Source of the DNA: Auricularia sp. M13
Taxonomy: Eukaryota > Basidiomycota > Agaricomycetes > Auriculariales > Auriculariaceae
NCBI GenBank assembly: GCA_037042915.1
Contig: CM073195.1
Location: forward strand, 4,092,001-4,156,000
Direction of reading: 5' to 3'
Length of the DNA: 64,000 bases
Below are positions 33,768-45,354 of this stretch, one piece after another; position 1 is the stretch's first letter, and each line of letters opens with the position of its first letter. A model generated the notes under the pieces. It saw nothing but the letters and a program-made list of their open reading frames with translations. It was not told where the DNA came from and did not search any database. A program made the position numbers and the translations under genes.

Positions 33768-36624
33768 CTGGGCTATGTTCCCTTTAGTTTTGTAGGGGCG
33801 AGGGCCCAGCAGCCGCAGAATATACTGCCCGTTGACAGAAGATGCCGCCAGAGCGCATATGTACTGAGCCATCAAGCTAAAGATAGGAGCAGAGGGGCTG
33901 CCTTGAAGGGCGCAACCACGCTCAACTATCAGGGGACAATTGGAGTAAGACAGCAGCAGAAGCCGAAGAGCAGTAGGCTGCACTGGCGGACAGTCGATGA
34001 ATCAGTGCCAGCACCTGCCGCTGCTCCTCGCAACAGCCGCGAGCAACACCGACGCCCGGGGACTAACGCCCAGTGTGTGTGTCACCCGTGGCAATTGCTG
34101 AACAGCGCGTCAAAGCGTCCAGCGCCGAATGTCCTTGCCTCAACCCCCTGCTCGCTGTGGCACCCTCGACCTCGCAGGGTGCACGCGGGCTGATGCTGGC
34201 GCATGTCATGCGCACTTCAATGTCAGGGGGTAATGGGGTAAGGTACGGGCGTACTCACTGTGCCTTGTCATCGTAGCAGAAGCGCCATTTGCGCGAAACG
34301 AGCGCTGGTTGCCGCTGACAGTCGACCGACCTGAGCTTGCAACTACACAGCGCATCCTTAGCGCGCCCATCAGCGCCTTACTCCCGCATTGCGACGATGG
34401 GAGGTGCTTGGCCAGGATGCCATACACCTCCCCAAGTCGTGGCTTTGCGCAGCACTAGGTGGTGGTCGAGATCGCGGCCAAAGATTTGTTGGACGCGAAA
34501 AACAAACTGCTGGTAGCGTCAGATGTCTTGCGCGCACAACTAAACAGTAGGATGTAGATCAGACGTACCTAATGCTTATCATCGAGTCGTATTTTCGCGC
34601 AGTCGATCGTCCTGAATGCCAGCGCGGGCATCGTCTGCGTGGGTCTGACCAAAGCAATACCAAAGTGACCAACGTGAAATCGGACAGCTACGAAAGACGC
34701 ACCGATCAATAGCGCGCGTCAGGCTGAGTCTGATGCACGAGCCTCAGCGGCATCTTCCAGCTGGCGGTCGAGTTTGCGCAAATTCTGTACAGGCATCAGA
34801 AAGTCAGTACAAAGCTGGCCACGTCAAACTTTGGAGATAATGGTACTCACATAGAGCCAGCATCGAGCCACACGCGAGGGTGCCGGTTTCAAAGCAAACG
34901 CGCGCGGCGCGCGAGCGTAAGACCGAACGCGCTGGCGGCCGTCTCCGGCCCACGCACTATGAAGTCGAACTCGGGCTCGAGCTTGTCGTCATTATTCTCT
35001 GCTTCCGCGACGCGAATGAGTATGCGACGGCGGCTGGAAGCAGAGAGAGACGCACCGTACGGTCTTGTCGCGCTCGCGCTCATTATGTGCCATGCCGAGC
35101 GCCACGGCTACAGAATCAGGATGCGGCCCCACCCACCCACGCCAAGCCCACGCGGTGCGGCGACGGCGGCAGTTTGTGGCCGCTGTGACCGCTGCTAGGC
35201 GACAGCGGTGGGTTGGGCGCCATCGGCAGCGATGTGCCACGAGGAGCTCTTGCTGCGTGCACTCCAGTTCATACAGGGTTGTCTTGAGCCTGAGCTTGAG
35301 CCCTTGAATCCAACATGAGCGTATCCTGCTTATGTAAGAATATCGTTGTGGCCACAAAGTTACGGACGCACCTGTTCATGAATGGGCGGGTGTGTGCTCC
35401 TTGGGGTGAAACGGTGAATGACATAGCATACGCGTCGAGACGCCCGCGCACGCACATAAGCGCGTATGTGCATCGTAAGCGAAGTCTTGACAACCTCCCT
35501 GGCTGCGCTACGCGTGGGGGTCGACGAGGCGCGCTGGGCAACTCAGCGAAGGCAAAGCCGTGCTGTGATGTCCTATTTGTGTCGCGTTCAGTACCGCGCC
35601 GCACGTGACTTCTGTCGTATCCACCCCACTAGCCGGCAGCCTGGTTCAATATACAGTCTATAAGAAATTCAGATCCTAAGTCTGCATACCTTGGAGAATA
35701 TCAGGGATTGCTTCCCTGGACATCTGGTGAAAAGACCAGATTGCTGCCCAAGATGCCTTTGGCCGAACTCTGCCGGATTACTACTTTCCTGCCTGCAATT
35801 ATAGTTTATTTCACTGCACTACTACACTATCAATGCAAACTTGTATTTTTGTGAGTCGGGGTGCCCGATGGTCATTCGGATCACGAGCTGTGGCGGAGCA
35901 TCAGTCGGTGTGAAGTTGACCTCGACCGGTCAGCCAACGTCAGATGCCGGAGCGGTCATGGCGAAGTCCAGGGAATGGAGCTAGTGAGGGACCAAGGCCT
36001 CTTTCCGACCGCCAAAGAAGAAAGTGACCATCTTCAGGACCTGCCCTGAAGTCGGAACCGTATGCCATCTCCGCCGCTTTTCTGGGTTCGAATCTTGACT
36101 TGCGCGTCGAGCAGACCGCGCCGCGACATCCTCGGCCAGACTGCGTCCATGTGTATCGTTTAGGACTTACGATTCTGCAACTCGTTGGCTTTCAGTGCTG
36201 TCTATCGCCGTGGCCGCGTAGCATCCATACGATGTCTTGCGCCCGGATCTTCGCCCAGGCATTGTGTTGCTTACCTTTCGTTGCCGTTAAAGCACATTCT
36301 CGCCGCTCTTGGCTATCTACGACACGCAGGCGAGTTTCTGCACTGGTACCAACGTAATTTCACTCGGCCATAACGCCGTTTTCTGCTTTCGTCCGCTTCT
36401 GGTGCTTGCAAACCTGACTCGTTATGCCCCCTTTGCATGGTGTCTCATACTGGAGGGCGTTTCAGCTCAGACTACTGGCATCAATTTCGGTTTCAGCTGC
36501 TCTTCGGCACACTTCGCGATCGCTCATGCGGTCGTCGGCTCACACGGTCTGAATCAAAATATTGGCTGACTATAAGGGATGCGCGCCTGGCTACCGTCCA
36601 GACATCTCATCAACCCACAACGCC
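33768..36624. other. Gene-poor, no gene recognised
   Basis: A possible minus-strand coding patch at 34889-35340 contains a coiled-coil-like run (LKLRLKTTLYELECTQQELL) and ILIRVAEAENNDDKLEPEF, but no start or exon chain could be made. A GGTTCGAATC box at about 36083 has no tRNA fold around it. Confidence 0.4.
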
Positions 36625-37772
36625 ATGTCTGCCATTTCTCTCAACGCTTCGCCTGCATACGCCTACCGCTCATCGTCGCTGGCCGACGTCAGCTGCAAGG
36701 ATTTCGACATCACAGCAGACGCACCCACTCTCCGCGAGTTTGAATTCAAATCGCGACCCTTTCGCAAGCCTTCGCTTCTGGCACTGTGCTGCACGATTCT
36801 GGTATGTTTCAGGCCATGAATTTACGTCCTCAATGCTAACGGAACGCATAGTGCCTACTTGTCACATACACAGCTTGGGCTGTCTGGATGTACTACTATT
36901 GCCATGCGCATATCTGGCCGCTGCCGCGTGGACCGCTCAACGCGACGGACGGACTCCTCCACCAGCTCGGCATCATCACCAAGGTCTTGACCGCGTTTCT
37001 CGGGCTAGCGTCGCTCATCCTGCCCTTCATTCTCTTCTTGCGCACCCGCCGTCCAGGCCGCGAGCGCTCCTTTCTCGAATTCAACGCGTGGATCTTGTTT
37101 TGTGTCGTGATGGCGGCGATCCCACTGCTGATTTATTTCGTCGTCCTCTGTGTTCTGCAAGGCCAGGCGTACTCGACAGCCTGCGATGCAGGAGAAGAGG
37201 TCACTGCGTACTTTGTCGGATCCCAATACGGTCTCTACGGCAATCTCACAACGGCGACTCTGTACAGCACCGCCGACCCCGGGACGAAGCTCGGCGTCTA
37301 CACACTGACCAGCACCGGTTACAGCGCTGCATCCTTCGCGCGCATCGACGTTGGCGAGGACACCCCGGACTACTTCCGTGTCGAGTACGTCGCCAACGAG
37401 AACGACACCATTGTGTCTGGGGTGGCATACACGTTCTCGAACGTGGCCCCGGTGGCCAAGATGTCGGGCAACCTTTCTCGGATGTTCATTGAGCCGTACA
37501 ACACGACGCTGCGCGCCGTTGGCGAGGTGATGACCACTCCTCTCAGCTTCCGTCTCGTCGACGACGCGCTTGATACGTCGACTGAGACGGCCGAAGAGGT
37601 CGACGCGGCTCGCCCGGCGGTTTTGCGCGCGCTGTCGACGAATCCCAGGAGCTGTAGCACGCTGAAGCTCTGCGCGAAAAGTATCTCTGACCCCGAGAGC
37701 CGCGCCAAGACTCTGATAGCAATGGGGTGGGCGTTGTACAAGCATGCCGAGTATTCATTTGCTTGTTTATGA
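36625..37772 (+). CDS. Three-pass membrane protein of unknown function
   Basis: Exons 36625-36801 and 36852-37772 (50-base GTATG...ATAG intron) give 365 residues. The N-terminal 45 residues are cytosol-like and Ser/Asp-rich (ASPAYAYRSSSLADVS). Three hydrophobic helices follow: about 51-75 (LLALCCTIL/CLLVTYTAWAVW), about 92-118 (GIITKVLTAFLGLASLIL) and about 131-155 (WILFCVVMAAIPLLIYF). After these comes a polar domain with several N-x-S/T sites (NLTT, NDT, NLS, NTT), suggesting an extracellular or lumenal C-terminal half that is glycosylated. The intron splits the first helix. I do not recognise the family. Confidence 0.75.
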
Positions 37773-37987
37773 TGTATTAAATGCCAATATATTGAATGAA
37801 TGGAATACTTATCTCTTTTCGCACCATGCAATTATGGAGTCGTCTACTGTGGCTGATGTGTGAGATTTGGCGTTCTGAATGGGAGAGCGAACATTCTGAC
37901 TCGCCGGAATACAGGCTTCGGGTGCAATCTACAGTCCAGCGGTGCACATCCCGTGATCCGATACCCCACTGAACTCGCACCATCTCG
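37773..37987. other. Short intergenic gap
   Basis: 3' flank of the membrane-protein gene; no feature seen. Confidence 0.5.
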
Positions 37988-38783
37988 ATGCCCGCCACAT
38001 TCTACGATCTAGCATCCAGCAAAGGGACGTTGTCCCCGTTCACATGGAGGGTGAAGTGAATGCGTGTTTCCCGTCAATTTAGGACCGCGAGCTGATCCAA
38101 ATCGCATCAGATTGGCCCTGAACTTCAAGCGCATTCCGTACGATACCCACTGGCTATCCTTCGTTGAAATCGAGCCCTACTTCAAGTCTATCGGTATTCC
38201 ACCTACGGGAAAGAGGCCTGACACCGGGGAAGACCTCTACACGTGCCCCGCCCTGCGCATGGAGGACGGAACAGTCATAGCAGGCTCGACCGCATGCGTT
38301 GAGTACCTCGACACCGCGTTTCCCGATACACCGCGACTTTTCCCTCCCGGAACGCGTGCACTTCAAGAGGCGTTCGACGCCATGTTCGACGCGCAGGTGC
38401 GCGAGGCGATGGCGCCCGTGTGCGCGCCGGGTTTCCCGGCCCTATTTGACGACGCCAGCGCTCAATACTTTCGGCGCACACGATCGGCATGGCAGGGCAC
38501 GCCGCTGGAGGAGTGGGCTCCGCTGGGCTCCGAGAAGCGCGTTCGCGAGTGGGCAAACGCGGAGGCGGGCTGGGGCACGCTCGCCGCGGTGTACAGCAAG
38601 CGCGAGGGTGAGACGTGGCTTGCGGGTCATCAACCGGTGTTCGCGGACTTTGTGGTGCTTGCAGGGCTAGCATGCATGCAGAAGGCCGTGCCGGATGACG
38701 AGTGGAAGTGCGTCTTGAAATGGGACAATGGACTGTGGGCTACGCTTTGGCAATGTGGTCAGCAATACCTGGATGGCCAATGA
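37988..38783 (+). CDS. Glutathione S-transferase-like protein
   Basis: Exons 37988-38055 and 38111-38783 with a 55-base GTGAAT...TCAG intron give 246 residues. The splice restores the conserved start of the thioredoxin fold: FYDLASSKGTLSPFTWR joined to VKLALNFKRIPYDTHW. The N-terminal domain ends with CPALRMEDGTVIAGS and TACVEYLDTAFPD, where the SxxxxEYL pattern marks the glutathione-contacting helix. A helical C-terminal domain follows (LAAVYSKREGETWLAGHQP, VFADFVVLAGLACM). This type is common in agaric GST families near Ure2p/GTE-like classes and acts in cytosolic detoxification; the exact class and substrate are inferred only. Starting at 38064 would remove the first strand and the catalytic loop. 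Confidence 0.88.
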
Positions 38784-39063
38784 ATAATCGTAGCTCACCC
38801 TTTATTTGCTTCTTATCTGCGTCGCATCATCACCGAGAGAACTAAACTCCTGCATCACGTGAGACACGTGAAGTTTGTGTTGTAACCCTGGTTAACATAT
38901 GTCTCATCAGTCGAGTACACCAGCTGATTCAGATGCGAGCTATATATACAGTTTTGTAACGGTCCAACGGATGCTAGTCGAAGAGATCCCAAACTCGCAC
39001 GACCTTCTGACACGAAGCGATAAGAGTCCTACCATTGGGGGAAAATTGCAGACAAGACACAGA
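38784..39063. other. Intergenic between convergent genes
   Basis: The GST and the minus-strand kinase-WD40 gene converge here; no feature seen. Confidence 0.5.
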
Positions 39064-41078
39064 CTACATTCCGTGCGCCAGTGGCATACCAACAGGATTC
39101 CCAGTCTCGGTCTCGCATATGCTGATCTTGCCATGGGGAATCGCACATGCAAGGTACTTGCCCGAAGGCGAAACTGCACGACGTATAATGTACTGCGAAT
39201 CACCTTTTCGAACCTCCGCCGTGTGGATGGGTCTGAGGGTACGCTGGAGCCGCAGTGATCTTGTGTCCCATATACGAATGATTCCGTCCTCTGACCAAGT
39301 GACGATGCGCTCGCCGTTAGGAAAGAAGCAGACGCCGGTTTGGTCCGGCTCAGCAGCCGTGGCAACGAATTTTCTGGTTGGAAACTGCCAGAGGAAAAGG
39401 TGGCGGAGTGATAACGTCACAACGTGGGTACCTGTTGGCGAGAATGCTGTTATGTGCCCCAATAGAGGTTCGCCGATGGCATCCCCTGTAGTGGTGTCCC
39501 AGAGGCAAATCGATCGCCCGTCAGGTGTTTGAGAGGCAACGCATTTCGCATCGGGGGAAAAGGTAAAGCACGGCCACTGGGTATCTCTCTTCAGAGTTAC
39601 TGGTTGGCCATACTTTGAACCAGATGCTACGTCCCACCAGGTTACTTCAGAACTGCTCGCAGCAGCAATTCTTCGACCATCGCGGGAGGCGGCCAGGCAA
39701 TTATGAGAACGCCCGAGTCTCGTCATCGGTCCAGCGACAATTTGACCGGAGGCGAGGTCATATATGGAGATCGTCTTTGAAGAATTTGATGGGTGATTTC
39801 TAGGTGTGCACGTGGCGACCGCGATACGGTGTCCGCAGGGCATGTGGGTAAAAGTTGATATATCATGGACATCGGGCCCGCCAGGCGGCTGGATGATTCG
39901 GTATCCTAGGAGCTGAGAAACCATCCAAAAGCATTGCTGAAGAGTCTCACCTGGTAGCTGACTATACAGCTGCGAAATTCGTGAGATTGGATTGAGCGCG
40001 GAAGGTAAACGCACTCTGAGAGCATCTAACACTGTCTTCATTGTTGGTCGGCTACTGGCTTCATAGGCCCAGCATCGTCTGCAGATATCCCACCACGCGT
40101 GGCTGATGGAGACGAAACCATATCGTGTCATAGGCCGTGGAGGTAGTTTGCCAGAGTGGACACGGTGTATGACGGCAAAATCGCTCAGTTCAACCCACGG
40201 AGCCTGCTCGGTGAGCGCCTGGGAATGGTGAGCACTAAATCCAAAGAGAAAGAGGCCGCACACCTCCAGCACGAGCATGCCGAAGGCGTAAATGTCACTC
40301 TCAGGCGTCTTAGAACGACGCCGCGGGTGACCGGCCGCATCTTGCAGTAGCTTGGGTGCAGCGAAGCGAACAGTGTACATTACGCGAATGTCGGTGGCCG
40401 TGGTTGCACTGGAGTTGGCCTTCTCGACGAACGTGCTCAGGCCGAAGTCTGCAAGGAGAGCGTCCCCGAGATCTGAGATCAAGACATTCGCCTGGCAATC
40501 TACAGCATGAGACTGCTGATGCATGCAATTTTCGCACGGACGTACACATTTGAGGTCGCCGTGAACGAGCCCTTCGCCCGAGTGTAGAAACAGGACAGCC
40601 TCAGCGACCTGAATGATCTCGATGGAAGCAGGTGAGATTGATGCAAACGGAAACGGCCCGAGAGCTGACTTACAAGTTTCTTGCGATCAACGTCCCTGTT
40701 TGCTTTCAGGTAACTCAATAGGTTGCCGTTCTTCATGTAGTAGGAAACAATCGAGGTCTCCGGACCGATGTCGGCGGTTCCGATGAACGGCGCAATGAAA
40801 GGATGCCGTCCCGACACTTGTCGCGCGATTGCCAATTCACGATACAACAGCTAAATTCCTGGTAAGCTAGAGGCATAATTTGATGAATCTCACACCATTT
40901 TCTCGGTCTGATTGAGCACGGTTTTGAAGACTTTAACTGCAACGGCCCCGGAAGGCTGTTTGTTGGCGGCCAGATTTCCCACAAGAATCTTGGCTGTCCC
41001 TCCAGAGGCGACCTCTGTGAAGGATGGAATGTCGATTGTGAATCGTACCCCCTTGAATGTTTGTGCGGAAATAAGCAT
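39064..41078 (-). CDS. Protein kinase - WD40 fusion
   Basis: Exons 41078-40896, 40850-40674, 40617-40546, 40491-40264 and 40218-39064 close in frame to give 604 residues; introns are 45-56 bases. The kinase starts within 20 residues: ASGGTAKILVG (Gly loop), AVAVKVFK (Lys49), YRELAIARQ (Glu66), VHGDLKCANVL (Asp141) and LADFGLS (Asp159). The APE motif reads AAPKLLQ, so its Glu is Lys. Residues about 300-604 form about six WD40 blades (CLAASRDGRRIAAAS, CFTFSPDAKCVAS, RIVTWSEDGIIRIWDT). The kinase and propeller lie in the same exon 5 frame, so the fusion does not depend on splicing. No ENTH domain precedes it. A fold-back repeat starts 37 bases upstream of the ATG, so any extra 5' exon would have to lie beyond it. 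Confidence 0.88.
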
Positions 41079-41115
41079 GTCTGCTCTGCAACATCATGAG
41101 GACTGTGCATCCGAT

Positions 41116-41321
41116 GTGCATCGTGAAAACGGGAAAACACTGCCACCGAAAGAAGCACGTTTTTAGCCAATCAGGTTGTGCTCGGACTGCTCACCGAGCT
41201 CTCAGACTTTTACCCCTCCCGGTAAAAGTTGATGAGCTCGCAGAGGAGTCCGAGCGCGTCCTGATTGGCTGAAAACGTGCTTCTTTCGGTGGCAGTGTTC
41301 CCCAGTTTTGCTGATGTGCAC
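41116..41321. repeat. Large fold-back inverted repeat, about 206 bp
   Basis: Two arms of about 97-100 bases (41116-41212 and 41221-41321) are imperfect reverse complements around a short centre (CCCTCCCG). Shared blocks include ACTGCCACCGAAAGAAGCAC, AGCCAATCAGG, GCTCGGACT and ACTTTTACC. I estimate 75-80 percent arm identity by eye. It has no coding capacity and no target duplication I can identify. A MITE or fold-back element in the promoter of the kinase-WD40 gene is likely. Confidence 0.8.
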
Positions 41322-41458
41322 GATCCACGCACCTAGAATGGCCCTGCTTTGTGCGTTGTGAAAACTCCTGTCGCAGCGAGCGTGTTTGCAGGCCCTGAAG
41401 CGGGATGGAGGGAGCGAAGAAAGCATGTTATACCGCACAAATCACGCCCGGCGCGGGA

Positions 41459-41606
41459 ATGCCATGGTCCACTGCACATGCGACCGGGTCTCAACACCCA
41501 AGGCTCGACGTCCACGGCGGGTGCTAATGATAGCTAATGCCATAGTCTATTGCACACTCGCAGATCGGGGCTCAACACCCAGAGTTCAACGTCCACCCCG
41601 GGTGCT
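41459..41606. repeat. Two tandem diverged copies, about 70-77 bp
   Basis: Copy 1 (41459-41525) and copy 2 (41536-41606) share AATGCCAT, TCAACACCC, AACGTCCAC/GACGTCCAC and CGGGTGCT in the same order. Confidence 0.65.
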
Positions 41607-42125
41607 CACACATAGCTTCACAACTCCCGTAACCAAGCAATGCCTAACGAGGCAAGGCTCGGGACTAGGGAGTCCGCGTACATCGGTGCGGCACTATTAG
41701 TATGCAGCCTCAACTGAGACTCGAAGGTACAGTAGTACCTGGGACCGGGAAACGCACCGAGCAATGTCGTAGGGCCTAGACCATGGTCGCAATGCCAGAG
41801 TCCCTCTGGCCGTTTTCGCCATTCTCCCTGCCGTTTTCCCCGCCGTTTTCCCTTCCGGCCGTTGTTGCCGTTGTTGCTTCCATCATCTGAGGCGCAAAGC
41901 AATTAGCAGGATAATCCAACAATGGAGAAGCGCAGATACAACAGCAACGCGGGGTGCTATGTTCGAACTTCGAAGCCGCAACGACGCGACGACGCAAACA
42001 ACCCGCCGCGCGTGCGACGCGCATGCGAGAGAGGAAGCACGGGCTTCATGCGCCACGATGTGTTCCCAAGCAGCGCCTCGCGGACGCGCGGCCGAGGCGA
42101 TGAGAGCACGGATGCGCAGAAGTGG
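41607..42125. other. No gene recognised
   Basis: Low-complexity GCCGTTTTC/CCCTGCCGTTTTCC runs near 41808-41870; no gene. Confidence 0.4.
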
Positions 42126-42605
42126 TGTCACGGTGACTGCTATATCACTCTCCGAGACGACGCCCGAGGGGAAGGGATGAGTGGGGAGAGGGAGGCGCGG
42201 ATAAGCGGTATGATAGACCAGACCAAACCTAAGGTACAAGAGGGGCGACGGCCCAGATATATATACTACGGAAGCAAGGCCGAGGGGCCCCGCGGACCAA
42301 TTGCGCCACCGACCGGTTGTCACGCGGGCGCCACAGATCAGGCCGAAAGAGACCGCCGGGGCGTCGTCGGCGAGACAGGAAACCCGGGATAAATAGAGCC
42401 CAACCAAACCAGAAACATCCCGTCATATTACCCTTCTCCTGGGAAGAGACCGAGGTACTCGCCGAGCGGAGAGACCGCTTGGACGCGCCGACGAAAGGGC
42501 CGCGGGGCCGGGCGCAAGGAGTTTGGGCGCCCGGACGAGGTGCGAGGGCCACGGGACGGCGAAATGAAACAGCGGGGGAGGAGGGACCCGACGAAGACCG
42601 CAACA
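42126..42605. mobile_element. Solo LTR, 480 bp
   Basis: Starts TGTCACGGTG and ends ACCGCAACA, and is flanked by a 5-base direct repeat AGTGG (42121-42125 and 42606-42610). The start and an inner block (ATAGACCAGA..CCAACCT-like, then GGTACA) resemble the LTR of the element at 49548, but the rest is shorter and diverged, so it belongs to a related, older family. No internal region remains, as expected after recombination between two LTRs. Confidence 0.75.
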
Positions 42606-44786
42606 AGTGGCAGCGACGAACAGCGGACCTTGCAGCGCACGCGCGTTCTTTGATCTGCCGTTCAAGTCGCTGCTGCCTCCGCGCCGACGCAGCCTCAGCT
42701 CACGGCCATAACAGCTCCACCTGTCGCTGCATGGAAAGCGAAAGCAAAAGGGAAAGTGCAAAAGAACTCACCCTCAACAGCCGCGAAGCTCGTATCGAAG
42801 CCCGTGCCCTTGCTCGACGTGGCACCGACCAGCAGCGGCCTGATCGGCGGCGCAGCACGCGGCGCTCGTGGGGTTCATGCCGATATTGCGCACGACGCTG
42901 TGCGGGAAGTCCTGCAAGGCGAGCGAGGGTGGTCAGCACATAAACACAGAAGGACAGCATGCAAAACAAAGGGTAGCGAGACACAATAAAAGGGCGGCGG
43001 AATAAGTCAGCAGGAAGGAACGACGGGAGGCCGCGGCGAGATGCCCGAACAGGCCGGATGTCGTGCGCTGCAGGAAGGAGGGGAGGCGCGGTGAGGGACC
43101 TCGGTCTGCTCAAGCACCACCTCGACCTCCAACAGTGCTACGACGCACCTTCCGGGCGCGCTACGATTCTCTGCGCGCGTCCCGGCGCCGCCAAGGACGA
43201 CGGGCAGAAGGCACAGTGTCCTGCGCGCTGTCTGGTCGACGTGCGCGTATGTACGCCTCAGCAGAGAAGCAGCAGCAGCGCGCACAGGCACAAGACATGG
43301 AGCGCGCACGCTCATGCAGTGTGAATAGCCTGTGTTGTCAGCCTGCAATCGCGCAGGACGTTGAATACCGTAGCACGGCGTCCGGGGACATCGAAAATGC
43401 AAGTGAGAGGTGTGAACGCGCGCGGCGCGGACGAGAATGCCCAGCGCGTGTGGAGAACTCTGAATGACATAGATATCGGTGTTCGGCGGGAATTAGAGGG
43501 GGCGGTGAAACGAACGGCGCACGAGTGCTACAGCGGGCCTGCAGGGATACTGGAACAGCGGCGTGCGGGACGGGAGTTTCCCGACCATGGTCCCATTGTT
43601 CGTGCAACAAGCCTGTAATCATGTGCTCCGCCCGCCGCCGCCCGTCGCAGCGAAATAAAGTAAAATTGACGCCACTTACCTGCGGCCTAGAACCCAAACT
43701 CTGTTGCATTGCGCCCCTTGACGCCCTGCGCGACCTGGTCGGTCTGGCACGAGCATGGGCCGAAGTCGACGTTATTCGGGACGCCGATGGCGTTATTCCA
43801 GCTGTCCTGGCCTGCGTTCTCGCTGATGTTGGGGCGTTGTCGCCGGTATTGTTGCCTTCGCCAGTCGCGACTAATTGCCCTTGCCAGCGCTGGCCAGCGC
43901 AGACCCATATTACAGGGTACATCTGCACCAGCATAGCCAACATCCAGGTCCAGTTGAAGATGCGTCAATTTCCCGCACGCGTAGAGAAGATAACGAGCAG
44001 GAGGTCAAGGTGACCATCACTCCAACATTGTTCGTACGAGGGAGGGGCAGGGAACAAAGCAAACAGGAATGTGACCGACGACGAAGTGTGCATGGAAGCC
44101 GCAAGAAGTGAGCAAGGCTTGTCCTGCAGTCGGCACGTGACACGGCCGCGAGTGGGCGGAGAGCAGCCGCTCAGCAGCGCGGCATATTTTGGCGCATGCA
44201 ATCCACATGACAGGACGCGCCGTTCAGCAGTGGGATCCGCTAGACTTGAAAAGGTATAGACGCGGGCGGGCTGGGGTGGACTTGACGCAGCGCACAGGTA
44301 GGTAGGTCAGGCAAGCAAAAGCGTTCGGCGCCGGATCTTGCCGACCTCTTCTTCGTCAGAGCTCCATGCGCAGACACAATTATTTCAGAGCCCGTCAAGC
44401 ATTGTTCTTACAGCCAGTGTGCGATGATGATGGTTGTGCGGCAGCCCAATAGATGCGCAATTTGCGAATGCGCTCCAAACTCTCACGACTTTGTCCTATT
44501 CCTGCTCGCCCGGTTAATCGCAGAATCTACCTACCTACCTACCTACCGCAGCAGTAAAAGAACTAATTAAAACCCTCCGAAGGGGGCCGGTGAGATACTT
44601 TGTTATTCATCCAACTGCGGATACTACTGTACTCTGCTTATGTACCATCCAGAAACAAAAGTGCACCGGCGACCTTTGCACCGGCTGAACCTCTGAATCT
44701 GATGCAGTTCTAGCGAGGCACAAATCCGTTGCTTCGTGCACCACGTGCACTGCACCGTAACATAACTTTGTGAGTCGCATATGAAG
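42606..44786. other. Probable decayed minus-strand genes, no firm model
   Basis: Open patches on the minus strand carry splice-like ends: SWNNAIGVPNNVDF near 43750-43800, reminiscent of a secreted agaric protein family, and PLLVGATSSKGTGFDTSF near 42790-42830. They cannot be chained in frame. A short (CTAC)n run lies near 44528-44548. I make no gene call. Confidence 0.35.
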
Positions 44787-45354
44787 AGCTAATAATTATT
44801 ACCATGGACGTTTGACCATGACATGTCGGAGACATTACCTTGGGGCACCCGTGACACGTGACATTACCAGACATACAAGAGAAATTTTGGCTCAATCAGT
44901 GCTTCTCAGCGGAACAAGGCAGTGAGAAAGAGTATTTGATACAGTTATCTCATTTCTAGGTTGTTTATGGGGCCTCCTCAGGCCCTTAAACACTTTATCT
45001 GTGCAATACATGGACCATCGGGATGCGGAACACTGTGTTACTGCAGAGATTCTGTGAGATTTTATTGTTATGTAATTTGTACAATATGCGCGCCGAAGGC
45101 GCGCCGCTCCGGACGGTTACCGGTAAGAAATTCAGTATTGGAACACCGTGACACCCTATTACCATGAGAGGCCCGTGACATGCTACAAAACGCTCTACTC
45201 GAGCGTCGTAAGGGAATAGACAGAGAGCGCGTGATGTCGAACTTGAGTGAGTGATCGCGTCCGAATCACGCGCGGGAGAGAAGATGCAGTGATGGGGGGG
45301 GGGCGGATGGATTGCCGGAGCCCGCGCACTCTCGCCACCACGTGATGGGGCAGC

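Noticed and set aside
34889-35360. Minus-strand coiled-coil-like frames
   Set aside because: Suggestive composition only; no start, exon chain or family could be established.
36060-36110. tRNA-like B box (GGTTCGAATC)
   Set aside because: The flanking bases cannot form a T stem or acceptor stem and no A box lies at the right distance.
42606-44786. Secreted-protein gene on the minus strand
   Set aside because: A few family-like peptides with splice-like ends are present, but they cannot be chained and in-frame stops intervene.
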